Shown: positions 15,596-24,847, counted from the stretch's first letter. The stretch is DNA of 64,000 bases from Pilimelia anulata (GCF_014647895.1 NZ_BMQB01000012.1:1-64000); one strand, 5' to 3'. Numbers and translations: made by a program. Notes: a model not told the origin generated them from the letters alone.

Positions 15596-17712
15596 TCGCG
15601 CGCCGCCTGATCGCCGCCGCGGCGACGCTGGTGCTGGCCGTCCTGGCCGGCGCCGGCTTCCTCGCCCGCCCCACCGTCGCCGCCCGCCCCGCCGGGGTCG
15701 ACTACGTCGTCGTGATCGGGATGGCCGGGCTGCGCTGGTCCGACGTGGACGCCGCCCGCACCCCGCACCTGTGGCGGCTCGCCGGCCGCGGGTCGATCGG
15801 CTCGCTCGCCGTCCGGTCGGCGCACACCCCGACCTGCCCGCAGGACGGCTGGCTCACCCTCGGCGCCGGCAACCACGCCGCCTGGACCCCCGGCACCGCC
15901 GGCCCCTGCCGGACCGACGCGGTCCGGATCGAGCGGCCGGACCGGATCGGCGCCCACCTGCCCGACCAGCGCGCCCTGGCCGCCCGCAACGCCGAGCTGC
16001 CCTGGGGCGCGGTCCCCGGCGCGCTGGCCGAGGCGCTGCGCTGCACGGTCGCCGTCGGGCCGGGGGCGGCGCTGGCCGGCGCCCGCCCGTACGGCCGGGT
16101 GGACACCTACGCCCCCGCGCTGCCGGCGGACCCGCGCGAGCTGCTGTCGAGCTGCGTGCTCAGCCTGGTCGACGCCGGCGACCTGCGCGGCGACGCCACC
16201 GCCCGGCGGGCCGCGCTGGACCGGCTGGACGCCACCGTCGCCGCGGTCGACGCCGCCCGCCCCGCCAACTCGCTGGTCGTCGTCGCCGGCCTCGCCGACA
16301 CCGGGGCGGCGCCGCAGCTCCACGCCGTCCTCGCCGACGGGCCCGGCTGGGCGGGCGGCTGGCTCACCTCGGCGACCACCGGCCGGGACGGGTACCTCCA
16401 GCTCGTCGACCTCGCCCCGACCGTGCTGGCGGCGCTGGGCAAGCCGGTCCCGGCCAAGCTGTTCCTCGGCCGGGAGGCCATCCCGGTCGCCGGCCGCCCG
16501 GCCGACCCCGCCGTGGCGATCGCCGACCCGGTGGACGCCGACCGGGGCGCCCGGGCGCAGCGGCGCGCCGCCGGCTGGTTCTTCGGCGCGCTGACCGCCG
16601 GCCAGATCGTCCTGCTGCTGGCCACCGTCCCGCTGCTGCGCCGGGCCCGGGCGCACGCCGGCCCCGGCGGCCCCGCGGGCGTGCCCGCGCCGGTGCGCCG
16701 GGCCGCCGAACTGGCCCTGGTCGCCGCCGCGCTGGCGCTGCCGGCGGCGCTGCTGGCCGACATCCTGCCCTGGTGGCGGTACCCGCACGGGTCGTGGATC
16801 TTCCTCGCCGGGGTGGCGGTGGCGCTGGCCGGGCTGACCGCGGGGGTGCGGCTGCTGCCGCTGTACCGGCACACCTGGGGCCCGGTCGCCGTCGTCGCCG
16901 CGGTCAACGCCGCCGTCGTCGGCGCCGACGTGCTCACCGGCGCGTCGTTGCAGCTCAACGGCGTGGCCGGGTACTCGGCGCTGGAGGGCGGCCGGTACGC
17001 CGGCATCGGCACCGTCGGCCTCGGCGCGTTCACCGCCGGCCTGCTGCTCGCCGCGGGCTGCCTCGCCCAGCGGGTGCCGGCGCGCTGGCGGACCGCGGCC
17101 ACCGCCGCCGTCGGCGCCGCCGGGGTGCTGGTGGTGGGCAGCCCGTACCACGGCGGCGACGCCGTCGGCGCGATCGCGCTGACCGCCGGCGTCTGCGTGA
17201 CGGTGGCGCTGGTCACCGGCGGCTGGCTGACGTTCCCGCGGCTGGCCTGGTCGCTGCTGGCCGGGTTCGCGGTGGCGATCTGCTTCGCCGTCCTGGACGT
17301 GCGCCGCCCGCCGGAGGACCGGGGCGGCCTCGGCCGGTTCCTCACCCAGTGGGGCGAGGGGACCGGCGGGCTCACGGTGCACCGCACCGGCGTGGCGAAC
17401 GTGATCGCGTTCGCCAGCAGCCCGCTGACGATCCTGGCCACCGCCGCGGCGCTGTTCTGCTGGCTCGCCCTGCTCCAGCACTGGGGCGGCCTGAAGCGGC
17501 TGTACGGCATCTACCCGGCGATCCGGGCGGCGCTCAGCGGCATCGCCGTGGCCGCGGTGCTCGCCGGCGTCGTCGGCGGCGCCGCGCTGAACGTGGCCGG
17601 CGCCGCGGCGGCGGTCGCGGTGCCGCTGGCCACGCTGGCGGCGCTGCGCGTCCTCGACCACGCCGCCGACCGCACCACGCCGCAGCGCCAGCCGGACGGC
17701 GATCGAGCCTGA
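15592..17712 (+). CDS. large membrane protein, phosphatase-like exodomain plus polytopic membrane half
   Basis: A protein of 706 residues. An N-terminal signal-anchor (LIAAAATLVLAVLAGAGFLA) precedes about 300 residues with an alkaline-phosphatase-like pattern (VDYVVVIGMAGLRWSDVDAA...TPHLWRLAGRGSIG...CPQDGWLTLGAGNHA). The C-terminal half has about nine hydrophobic helices from residue 325 on. The family is conserved downstream of the GT4 gene in actinobacteria and its substrate is unknown. The GTG overlaps the glycosyltransferase stop. The domain order suggests an extracytoplasmic hydrolase or transferase acting on an envelope glycan, which is inference. Confidence 0.8.
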   Translation: MIARRLIAAAATLVLAVLAGAGFLARPTVAARPAGVDYVVVIGMAGLRWSDVDAARTPHLWRLAGRGSIGSLAVRSAHTPTCPQDGWLTLGAGNHAAWTPGTAGPCRTDAVRIERPDRIGAHLPDQRALAARNAELPWGAVPGALAEALRCTVAVGPGAALAGARPYGRVDTYAPALPADPRELLSSCVLSLVDAGDLRGDATARRAALDRLDATVAAVDAARPANSLVVVAGLADTGAAPQLHAVLADGPGWAGGWLTSATTGRDGYLQLVDLAPTVLAALGKPVPAKLFLGREAIPVAGRPADPAVAIADPVDADRGARAQRRAAGWFFGALTAGQIVLLLATVPLLRRARAHAGPGGPAGVPAPVRRAAELALVAAALALPAALLADILPWWRYPHGSWIFLAGVAVALAGLTAGVRLLPLYRHTWGPVAVVAAVNAAVVGADVLTGASLQLNGVAGYSALEGGRYAGIGTVGLGAFTAGLLLAAGCLAQRVPARWRTAATAAVGAAGVLVVGSPYHGGDAVGAIALTAGVCVTVALVTGGWLTFPRLAWSLLAGFAVAICFAVLDVRRPPEDRGGLGRFLTQWGEGTGGLTVHRTGVANVIAFASSPLTILATAAALFCWLALLQHWGGLKRLYGIYPAIRAALSGIAVAAVLAGVVGGAALNVAGAAAAVAVPLATLAALRVLDHAADRTTPQRQPDGDRA

Positions 17713-17850
17713 TCACTGTCCGGTGGTGCGCGGTCGGGCCGCCGGCGGCGTTTGTTACCGTGGAGTCCCGTGGGTCGCTCGGGCCGGATCCCCCGCTGGG
17801 GGCCGCACGCAGGGCTCCGCACGAATCGCCGCCGACCACGGGAGCAGGCC

Positions 17851-19599
17851 TTGGCCGCATCTGCACGTTCCACCCGGCACATCTTCGTCACCGGGGGGGT
17901 CGCCTCGTCCCTGGGCAAGGGCCTCACCGCGTCCAGCCTCGGCAACCTCCTCACGGCCCGCGGGCTGCGCGTGGTCATGCAGAAGCTGGACCCCTACCTC
18001 AACGTCGACCCCGGCACGATGAACCCGTTCCAGCACGGTGAGGTCTTCGTCACCGAGGACGGCGCCGAGACCGACCTCGACGTCGGCCACTACGAGCGGT
18101 TCCTCGACCGGGACCTGGGCGCCGCCGCCAACGTCACCACCGGCCAGATCTACTCGGCGGTGATCGCCAAGGAGCGGCGCGGGGAGTACCTCGGCGACAC
18201 CGTCCAGGTGATCCCGCACATCACCAACGAGATCAAGGCCCGCATCTTCGCGATGGCCGAGCCGGACGCCACCGGGGTCGCCCCGGACGTCGTCATCACC
18301 GAGGTCGGCGGGACCGTCGGCGACATCGAGTCGCTGCCGTTCCTGGAGGCGATCCGGCAGGTCCGGCACGAGGTCGGCCGGGAGCGCTGCTTCTACCTGC
18401 ACGTCTCGCTGGTGCCGTACCTGGCGCCGTCCGGCGAGCTGAAGACCAAGCCGACCCAGCACTCCGTCGCCGCGCTGCGCAACATCGGCATCCAGCCCGA
18501 CGCGCTGGTCTGCCGGTCGGACCGGGAGATCCCGGAGACGGTCAAGCGGAAGCTGTCGCTGTACTGCGACGTCGACCAGGAGGCCGTGATCGCGGCCCCG
18601 GACGCGCCCAGCATCTACGACATCCCCAAGGTCCTGCACCGGGAGGGCCTCGACGCGTACGTGGTCCGCCGGCTCGGCCTGTCCTTCCGCGACGTCGACT
18701 GGCGCTCCTGGAACGACCTGCTGGAGCGGGTGCACAACCCCGCCCACACGGTGACGATCGCCATGGTCGGCAAGTACGTCGACCTGCCGGACGCGTACCT
18801 GTCGGTGTCCGAGGCGCTGCGCGCCGCCGGCTTCGCCCACCGGGCCCGGGTGCAGATCCGCTGGGTGCCCAGCGACGAGCTGATCACCGCCGCGGGCGCG
18901 GCGGCGGCGCTGGACGGCGTCGACGGCATCCTCATCCCCGGCGGCTTCGGCGTCCGCGGGATCGAGGGCAAGGTCGGCGCGGCCACGTACGCCCGGCTCA
19001 ACCGCATCCCCACCCTGGGCATCTGCCTGGGCCTGCAGTGCATGACGATCGAGGTGGCCCGGAGCCTGGCCGGCCTGGCCGGGGCGAACTCGCTGGAGTT
19101 CGACGGCAACGCCGCCCACCCGGTGATCTCGACGATGGTCGACCAGGCCGACATCGTCGCCGGCCGCGGCGACCTGGGCGGCACGATGCGGCTGGGCGCG
19201 TACCCGGCGGCGCTGGCCGAGGGGTCGCTGGTCGCCAAGGCGTACGGCACGACGGAGACCAGCGAGCGGCACCGGCACCGGTTCGAGGTGAACAACGCCT
19301 ACCGGGACGCGCTCGGCGACGCCGGCCTGCGCTTCTCCGGCACCTCGCCGGACGGCCGGCTGGTGGAGTTCGTCGAGCTGGACGCCGACCTGCACCCGTT
19401 CTTCGTCGCCACCCAGGCGCACCCGGAGCTGAAGAGCCGGCCGACCCGGCCGCACCCGCTGTTCGCGGCGTTCGTCGGCGCGGCGCTGACGTACCACGCG
19501 GGCAACCGCGCCGCCGCCGACGGGGGCGCGGAGCCCGAACCGGCCGAGCCGCTCGAGCCGGCCGCCGCCCGCCCGGCCGCGGCGCGCAAGCGCCGGTGA
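17851..19599 (+). CDS. pyrG: CTP synthase
   Basis: A cytosolic enzyme of 582 residues that converts UTP to CTP using ATP and glutamine. The synthetase domain carries HIFVTGGVASSLGKGLTASS and the LDPYLNVDPGTMNPFQHGEV block. The glutamine amidotransferase domain has GICLGLQC with nucleophile Cys392 in that segment and a final HPE triad element (ATQAHPELKSRP). TTG 17851 is chosen because GGAGCAGG sits 6 bases upstream and the family N-terminus follows; an open frame reaches back to 17752. The C-terminus has an Ala/Glu/Pro tail. It overlaps the NUDIX gene by 4 bases. Confidence 0.97.
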   Translation: MAASARSTRHIFVTGGVASSLGKGLTASSLGNLLTARGLRVVMQKLDPYLNVDPGTMNPFQHGEVFVTEDGAETDLDVGHYERFLDRDLGAAANVTTGQIYSAVIAKERRGEYLGDTVQVIPHITNEIKARIFAMAEPDATGVAPDVVITEVGGTVGDIESLPFLEAIRQVRHEVGRERCFYLHVSLVPYLAPSGELKTKPTQHSVAALRNIGIQPDALVCRSDREIPETVKRKLSLYCDVDQEAVIAAPDAPSIYDIPKVLHREGLDAYVVRRLGLSFRDVDWRSWNDLLERVHNPAHTVTIAMVGKYVDLPDAYLSVSEALRAAGFAHRARVQIRWVPSDELITAAGAAAALDGVDGILIPGGFGVRGIEGKVGAATYARLNRIPTLGICLGLQCMTIEVARSLAGLAGANSLEFDGNAAHPVISTMVDQADIVAGRGDLGGTMRLGAYPAALAEGSLVAKAYGTTETSERHRHRFEVNNAYRDALGDAGLRFSGTSPDGRLVEFVELDADLHPFFVATQAHPELKSRPTRPHPLFAAFVGAALTYHAGNRAAADGGAEPEPAEPLEPAAARPAAARKRR

Positions 19600-20171
19600 C
19601 CGCCGACGGGTACGCCGTCCGCGGCTCGCGGACCCGGTACGCCGGGCCGATCTTCACGGTGGTCAGCGACGAGGTGGCGATGCCCGACGGCGGTGTCGCT
19701 GCCCGCGACGTGGTCCGCAAGCCGGGCGCGGTCGGGGTGGTGGCGCTGGACGACGCCGGCGCGGTGACGCTGGTCCGGCAGTACCGGCACCCGCTGGCCG
19801 CCGCGTGCCTGGAGCTGCCGGCGGGGCTGCTGGACGTCCCCGGCGAGGCCCCGGCGGCGGTGGCCCGCCGGGAGCTGGCCGAGGAGACGGACCTGCTGGC
19901 CCGGCGCTGGGACGCGCTGCTGGACCTGCACACCTCGCCGGGCTTCACCGACGAGCTGTTCCGGGTGTACCTGGCCCGCGACCTGTCGCCGGCCCCGCAG
20001 CGACACGCCCGGCGGCACGAGGAGGCGGCGATGACGGTCGAGCGGGTGCCGCTGGACGCCGCGCTCGACCTGGTCCGGACCGGGGCGATCACCAGCGGCC
20101 CGACCATCGCCGGCCTGTTCGCCGCCCGGCACGCCCGCGACCGCGGCTGGGCGGACCTGCGGCCCGCCTGA
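19596..20171 (+). CDS. NUDIX hydrolase, ADP-ribose pyrophosphatase type
   Basis: A protein of 191 residues. The NUDIX box runs from about residue 77 to 99 (GLLDVPGEA...RRELAEETDL) with all Glu residues for metal binding. The preceding AGAVTLVRQYRHPLAAACLELP is typical of ADP-ribose pyrophosphatases. These hydrolyse ADP-ribose to AMP and ribose 5-phosphate. The GTG overlaps the pyrG stop, a pairing common in actinobacteria. Confidence 0.9.
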   Translation: MTADGYAVRGSRTRYAGPIFTVVSDEVAMPDGGVAARDVVRKPGAVGVVALDDAGAVTLVRQYRHPLAAACLELPAGLLDVPGEAPAAVARRELAEETDLLARRWDALLDLHTSPGFTDELFRVYLARDLSPAPQRHARRHEEAAMTVERVPLDAALDLVRTGAITSGPTIAGLFAARHARDRGWADLRPA

Positions 20172-20242
20172 GCGCGGGAATCGACGCCCGGCACCGGCCG
20201 CCCCCGCCGGTCGGGCCGCTGAGCTGCGGGAATGACGGGGTC

Positions 20243-20260
20243 CCCGGGCGTGCGCCCGGG
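20243..20260 (+). terminator. short GC hairpin after the NUDIX gene
   Basis: CCCGGGC pairs perfectly with GCCCGGG across a 4-base loop. There is no T run, so this is at best a weak terminator or attenuator between the pyrG-NUDIX pair and ald. Confidence 0.4.
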
Positions 20261-20273
20261 CACTCCGCGGCCG

Positions 20274-20279
20274 TAGACT
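20274..20279 (+). promoter_or_regulatory. probable -10 element for ald
   Basis: TAGACT fits the TANNNT consensus. The predicted transcript start is near 20286, giving a leader of about 70 bases. GGGGCAAG 6 bases before the ald ATG is the ribosome binding site. No clear -35 was seen. Confidence 0.5.
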
Positions 20280-20358
20280 TCCCGGCGGCGCACCGACACT
20301 GCGGTGGCAATCGGGCCACCGACCGCGCACCACGCGGTGAGAATTAAGGGGCAAGTTC

Positions 20359-21477
20359 ATGGTCAAGGTCGGGGTTCCCCGTGAGGTGAAGAACCACGAG
20401 TACCGCGTGGCGATCACGCCCGCGGGGGTGCAGGAGTTCGTGCGCAGCGGTCACCGCGTCGTGATCGAGGCCGGGGCCGGGGGCGGCTCGTCGATCAGCG
20501 ACGCCGAGTTCGTCGCCGCCGGGGCGACGATCCTGCCGACGGCCGACGCCGTCTGGGGCGAGGCGGACCTGGTCCTCAAGGTCAAGGAGCCGATCGCCGA
20601 GGAGTACGACCGGATGCGTCCCGGTCAGACCCTCTTCACGTACCTGCACCTCGCGGCGTCCAAGGCGTGCACCGACGCGCTGATCGACCGGAGGGTCACG
20701 GCCATCGCGTACGAGACCGTGGAGCTGCCGGACCGGTCGCTGCCGCTGCTCGCGCCGATGTCGGAGGTCGCCGGCCGGCTCGCGCCGCAGGTGGGCGCGT
20801 ACCACCTCATGCGCTCCGGCGGCGGCCGCGGCGTGCTGATCGGCGGCGTCTCCGGCGTGTACGCGGCCAAGGTCGTCGTCATCGGCGCGGGCGTCTCCGG
20901 CATGAACGCCGCGGCGATCGCGCTGGGCATGCAGGCCGAGGTGCTGCTGCTGGACAACAACGTCAACAAGCTGCGCCAGGCCGACGCGATCTACCAGGGC
21001 CACATGCAGACCGTGATGTCCAACTCGTACGAGATCGAGCGGGCCGTCGTCGACGCCGACATGGTGATCGGCGCGGTCCTGGTGCCGGGCGCCAAGGCCC
21101 CGACGCTGATCCCGAACGAGCTGGTGGCGCGGATGAAGCCGGGCGCGGTGCTCGTCGACATCGCGATCGACCAGGGCGGCTGCTTCGAGGACTCGCGGCC
21201 GACCACGCACGCCGAGCCGACGTACAAGGTGCACGAGACCGTGTTCTACTGCGTGGCCAACATGCCGGGCGCGGTGCCGCACACCAGCACCTTCGCGCTC
21301 ACCAACGTCACCATGCCGTACGCCCTCGCGCTGGCCAACCACGGCTGGCGGGACGCGCTGCGCCGGGACCCGGCGCTCGCGCTGGGCCTCAACACGCACG
21401 ACGGCGCGGTGACGTACGGTCCGGTGGCGGAAGCGCACGGTATGACCAGCGTGGCGCTGGCCGACGTGCTCGCCTGA
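20359..21477 (+). CDS. ald: alanine dehydrogenase
   Basis: A protein of 372 residues that reversibly oxidises L-alanine to pyruvate and ammonia with NAD. Seen are the start MVKVGVPREVKNHEYRVAI, the substrate-site segments LVLKVKEPI (Lys) and LFTYLHLA (His), and the NAD-binding loop VVVIGAGVSGMNAAAIALGM. DIAIDQGGCFEDSRPTTH and the C-terminal HTSTFALTNVTMPY block complete the family pattern. Length is normal. It stands alone with its own promoter and a downstream hairpin, in front of parA, as in many actinobacteria. Confidence 0.97.
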   Translation: MVKVGVPREVKNHEYRVAITPAGVQEFVRSGHRVVIEAGAGGGSSISDAEFVAAGATILPTADAVWGEADLVLKVKEPIAEEYDRMRPGQTLFTYLHLAASKACTDALIDRRVTAIAYETVELPDRSLPLLAPMSEVAGRLAPQVGAYHLMRSGGGRGVLIGGVSGVYAAKVVVIGAGVSGMNAAAIALGMQAEVLLLDNNVNKLRQADAIYQGHMQTVMSNSYEIERAVVDADMVIGAVLVPGAKAPTLIPNELVARMKPGAVLVDIAIDQGGCFEDSRPTTHAEPTYKVHETVFYCVANMPGAVPHTSTFALTNVTMPYALALANHGWRDALRRDPALALGLNTHDGAVTYGPVAEAHGMTSVALADVLA

Positions 21478-21501
21478 CGCCGGCACTCACCGCGACGACA
21501 G

Positions 21502-21535
21502 CACGGGGATCGGGCGCACCGGCCCGGTCCCCGTG
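21502..21535 (+). terminator. terminator hairpin after ald
   Basis: CACGGGGATCGGGC pairs with GCCCGGTCCCCGTG over 14 bases with one G-T pair and a 6-base loop. There is no T tract, as is common for actinobacterial terminators. It separates ald from parA. Confidence 0.7.
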
Positions 21536-21587
21536 TCGTAGGGTCGACACGCCGGCGCAGCCGTGCGGCGGAGCAGGGCCGGTGGCG

Positions 21588-21593
21588 TACAGT
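21588..21593 (+). promoter_or_regulatory. probable -10 element for the parA operon
   Basis: TACAGT matches TANNNT; the start would lie about 25 bases before the parA ATG, with GAGGCGGGG as ribosome binding site. A second hexamer TAGGGT at 21538-21543 is an alternative. Confidence 0.45.
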
Positions 21594-21622
21594 CGCCGCA
21601 TCGACATGGCGTGAGGCGGGGT

Positions 21623-22552
21623 ATGGCGGGCAACGGCGAGCGGGCGGAGGCGTGGACGACGGCGCTACGCGCCGAGCAGTCTTCGCTGGACCTCAGCGCC
21701 CAGCTCGGCCCCGCCGACCCGACCGCGTACACGACCCGCCGGCCGATCCCCGAGCCGGTGCCGACCGACGCGCACGGCCCGGCCCGGATCATCGCGATGG
21801 CCAACCAGAAGGGCGGCGTCGGGAAGACCACCACCACGATCAACCTGGGCGCCGCGCTGGCCGAGTACGGCCGCCGGGTCCTGCTGGTGGACTTCGACCC
21901 GCAGGGCGCCCTCTCGGTCGGCCTCGGCGTCAACCCGCACAACCTGGACATCTCGATCTACAACCTGCTGATGCAGGACGACGTCCCGGTCGAGGACGTC
22001 GTGATCAAGACCGACGTGGCGGGGCTGCACATCCTGCCGGCCAACATCGACCTGTCCGCCGCGGAGATCCAGCTCGTCACCGAGGTGGCCCGCGAGATGG
22101 CGCTGGCCCGGGTGCTGCGGCCGGTCCGCAAGGAGTACGACTTCATCCTCATCGACTGCCAGCCGTCGCTGGGCCTGCTGGCGATCAACGCGCTGACCGT
22201 CGCGCACGGGGTGCTGATCCCGCTGGAGTGCGAGTTCTTCAGCCTGCGCGGCGTCGCGCTGCTGCTGGACACCATCGACAAGGTCCGCGAGCGGCTGAAC
22301 TTCGACCTCGAGCTCGAGGGCATCCTCGCCACGATGTACGACAGTCGCACCACCCACTGCCGGCAGGTGCTGCAGCGGGTGGTCGAGGCGTTCGGCGACA
22401 AGGTGTACCAAACGGTGATCACCAAGACCGTGAAGTTCCCCGAGTCGACGGTGGCCGGCGCGCCGATCACCACGCTCGACCCGGCGTCCTCGGGCGCCCG
22501 CAACTACCGGCAGCTTGCGCGCGAGGTGATCGCCGCGCACGCCGAGCGGTAG
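21623..22552 (+). CDS. parA: ParA/Soj-family ATPase
   Basis: A protein of 309 residues. After a 57-residue non-conserved lead comes the deviant Walker A KGGVGKTT at residues 63-70, then LLVDFDPQGALSVGLG, FILIDCQPSLGLLAINAL and LECEFFSLRGVALLLDTI. This is the ParA copy that lies next to scpAB rather than the parAB pair at the replication origin. It probably works with the condensin in chromosome organisation or segregation, but its partner is not shown. The ATG is chosen for its upstream GAGGCGGGG. Confidence 0.93.
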   Translation: MAGNGERAEAWTTALRAEQSSLDLSAQLGPADPTAYTTRRPIPEPVPTDAHGPARIIAMANQKGGVGKTTTTINLGAALAEYGRRVLLVDFDPQGALSVGLGVNPHNLDISIYNLLMQDDVPVEDVVIKTDVAGLHILPANIDLSAAEIQLVTEVAREMALARVLRPVRKEYDFILIDCQPSLGLLAINALTVAHGVLIPLECEFFSLRGVALLLDTIDKVRERLNFDLELEGILATMYDSRTTHCRQVLQRVVEAFGDKVYQTVITKTVKFPESTVAGAPITTLDPASSGARNYRQLAREVIAAHAER

Positions 22553-22558
22553 CCGGCG

Positions 22559-23215
22559 GTGCTGTTCGCGCTCGGCGACCCCGCGTCGTTCGTCGGCCTG
22601 CTGCTCGGCTTCCTGGCCGCGCTGCTGCTGCGCGCCTCCGGCCTGCGCCTGGGCCGCCGGCTGCTCGGCCTGCCGCCGGGGCCGCGGCCGGCGCTGCGCA
22701 CGGTCGTGGACCCGTTCGGCGCGGTCGCCGCCGCGGTCGCCGGCATCGGCTGGGGGAGCTGCGCGGACCTCGACGTGCGCGGCACCCGCGGCCGCCGGGT
22801 CCTGGCCGTCGCGTTCGGCCCGCTGGCGCCGCTGCTGGCCGGCGTGCTGCTGATGATCTGCTACGGGCTGCTGTTCGTCGACGTGCCGCTGGGCGCGGGC
22901 TTCACGCTCCAGGGCTTCGCCACCGGCGGCGGGGTGCTCGCGGACGTGCTGTTCGGGGTGGCGTTCGAGCTGATCTGCTTCGCGCTGCTGGACCTGCTGC
23001 CGCTGCCGCCGCTGGACGGCTTCTCCCTCCTCTGGGTGGCGATGCGCCGACCCGGCCCGAACGCGGCGAGGATCCGGCACACGCTCGTTGACAACAACGT
23101 GGGGCCCGTCATCCTGATGTTCCTGTGCTTCTTCCCGCTGCGCGGGCCGTACCTGCTGCTGCCGTTCGAGTTCCTCGGCGGCGTGCTGACGGCCGTCCTG
23201 CTGGTGCTCACGTGA
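22559..23215 (+). CDS. site-2 protease-like membrane protein lacking HExxH
   Basis: A protein of 218 residues with about five membrane helices. The layout matches short M50 site-2 proteases: a first helix (VGLLLGFLAALLLRASGLRLGRR), then VVDPFGAVAAAVAGIGWG, then a final helix with DLLPLPPLDG, the equivalent of the NxxPxPxLDG motif. The HExxH zinc motif expected in the first helix is absent (GFLAAL at that place) and the Asn of the last motif is replaced. It is therefore probably catalytically inactive. It sits between parA and scpA, 6 bases after the parA stop, and overlaps scpA. Confidence 0.75.
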   Translation: MLFALGDPASFVGLLLGFLAALLLRASGLRLGRRLLGLPPGPRPALRTVVDPFGAVAAAVAGIGWGSCADLDVRGTRGRRVLAVAFGPLAPLLAGVLLMICYGLLFVDVPLGAGFTLQGFATGGGVLADVLFGVAFELICFALLDLLPLPPLDGFSLLWVAMRRPGPNAARIRHTLVDNNVGPVILMFLCFFPLRGPYLLLPFEFLGGVLTAVLLVLT

Positions 23216-24084
23216 CCGCCCCGGCGGACGCGGCCGAGCCGGCGCCCGCCGCCGAGCCGGCCGCGGCGACCGGGTTCACCGTCCGGCTGACGAACTTCAC
23301 CGGCCCGTTCGACGTGCTGTTGCAGCTCATCAGCAGGCACAAGCTGGACGTCACCGAGGTCGCCCTGTCGACGGTGACCGACGAGTTCATCGCGTACATC
23401 CGGGCCAACGGCGAGGCGTGGGACCTGGACGAGGCCAGCGAGTTCCTGGTCATCGCGGCCACCCTGCTCGACCTCAAGGCCGCCCGGCTGCTGCCGTCCG
23501 CCGACGTGGAGAACGAGGAGGACCTGGCGCTGCTGGAGGCCCGCGACCTGCTGTTCGCCCGGCTGCTCCAGTACAAGGCGTTCAAGGAGGCCGCCGGCGT
23601 CATCGCCGAGCGCGAGGCCGAGGGCGCGCGGCGCTGGCCGCGGCTGGTGGCGCTGGAGCCGCGGTACGCCGACGCGCTGCCCGAGCTGGTGCTCACCGTC
23701 GGGCCGCGCCGGCTCGCCGAGCTGGCGGTGCGGGCGATGACGCCGAAGGTCGCGCCGATGGTCTCGATCGCGCACGTGCACCAGGTCCGGGTGAGCGTGC
23801 GCGAGCACGCCGGCATCCTGCGCGAGCGGTTGCAGCGGCAGAAGGTGGCGACGTTCCGGGCGCTGTGCGCGGACTGCGCGAACACCCTGGAGATCGTCGC
23901 CCGGTTCCTGGCGCTGCTGGAGCTGTACCGGGAGGGCCTGGTCAGCTTCGTCCAGGCCGAGGCGCTGGGCGACCTGACGGTGCGCTGGACCGGCGGCGCG
24001 GATGCGGTCGAGATCGACGTCGACGAGTACGCGGGCAGCCCGGAGCCGGGCCCGGCGGGGGACGGGAGGAGCCAGGGTGAGTGA
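23212..24084 (+). CDS. scpA: segregation and condensation protein A
   Basis: A protein of 290 residues, the kleisin subunit of the SMC-ScpAB condensin. The family core starts at FTVRLTNFTGPFDVLLQLISRHKLDVTEVAL and continues with EFLVIAATLLDLKAARLLP; the C-terminal winged helix is FLALLELYREGLVSFVQAEALGDL. An Ala/Pro-rich lead of 20 residues precedes it. The GTG overlaps the upstream stop, and the 3' end overlaps scpB by 8 bases. Confidence 0.95.
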   Translation: MTAPADAAEPAPAAEPAAATGFTVRLTNFTGPFDVLLQLISRHKLDVTEVALSTVTDEFIAYIRANGEAWDLDEASEFLVIAATLLDLKAARLLPSADVENEEDLALLEARDLLFARLLQYKAFKEAAGVIAEREAEGARRWPRLVALEPRYADALPELVLTVGPRRLAELAVRAMTPKVAPMVSIAHVHQVRVSVREHAGILRERLQRQKVATFRALCADCANTLEIVARFLALLELYREGLVSFVQAEALGDLTVRWTGGADAVEIDVDEYAGSPEPGPAGDGRSQGE

Positions 24085-24847
24085 CGATCGTTCCCTCGCC
24101 GAGCAGGTCGCGGCGTGGGTGCCGCCGTGGGAGCGGCCGGCCGGCCCCGTCCCGTCCCCGGCGCCCGCGCCCGACGACCTGCCCGCCGCCATCGACCCTC
24201 GACCCGCACTCGACCCTCAACCTGAACCGGAGGTCGAGGTCGAGGGTTCGACGCCACCGGCCGCACCGCCCCCGGCGCCGCTCGCCGCGCCACCCCCGGA
24301 GCCGCTGCCCGACGCCGTGCTGCGCGGGGCGCTGGAGTCGATCCTGCTCGTCGTGGACGAGCCCGTCACCGACACCGTGCTCGCCGGGGTCCTGGGGGAG
24401 CCGCTGGAGCGGATCGCGTTCACCCTGGCCGAGCTGTCCGCCGAGTACACCGCCGCCGGCCGCGGCATCGACGTGCGCCGGGTGGCCGGCGGCTGGCGGC
24501 TGTACACGCGGCCGGAGTACGCCGAGTACGTCCAGCGGTTCGTCCTCGACGGGCAGCAGGCCCGGCTCAGCCAGGCCGCCCTTGAAACACTCGCTGTGAT
24601 CGCCTACAAGCAGCCCGTGACCAGATCGCGCATCTCGGCCATCCGGGGCGTCAACTGCGACGGGGTGACCCGTACCCTGGTGACCCGCGGCCTGATCGCC
24701 GAGTGCGGGACCGAGCCCGAGACGGGCGCGCACCTGTACGCCACGACGCCGCTGTTCCTGGAGAAGCTGGGACTGGAGTCGGTGGAGCAGTTGCCCCCAC
24801 TGGCCCCGTTCCTGCCCGACGACGTCGAGGAGATAGCGGATGCCTGA
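24077..24847 (+). CDS. scpB: segregation and condensation protein B
   Basis: A protein of 256 residues. The first 75 residues are a Pro/Ala/Glu-rich spacer. The two winged-helix domains follow (LRGALESILLVVDEPVTDTVLAGVLG; LSQAALETLAVIAYKQPVTRSRISAIRGVNCDGV; LVTRGLIAECG). ScpB dimers bind ScpA in the SMC complex. The GTG lies inside the scpA 3' end, and the stop overlaps the rluB start by 8 bases, indicating tight coupling. Confidence 0.95.
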   Translation: MSDDRSLAEQVAAWVPPWERPAGPVPSPAPAPDDLPAAIDPRPALDPQPEPEVEVEGSTPPAAPPPAPLAAPPPEPLPDAVLRGALESILLVVDEPVTDTVLAGVLGEPLERIAFTLAELSAEYTAAGRGIDVRRVAGGWRLYTRPEYAEYVQRFVLDGQQARLSQAALETLAVIAYKQPVTRSRISAIRGVNCDGVTRTLVTRGLIAECGTEPETGAHLYATTPLFLEKLGLESVEQLPPLAPFLPDDVEEIADA

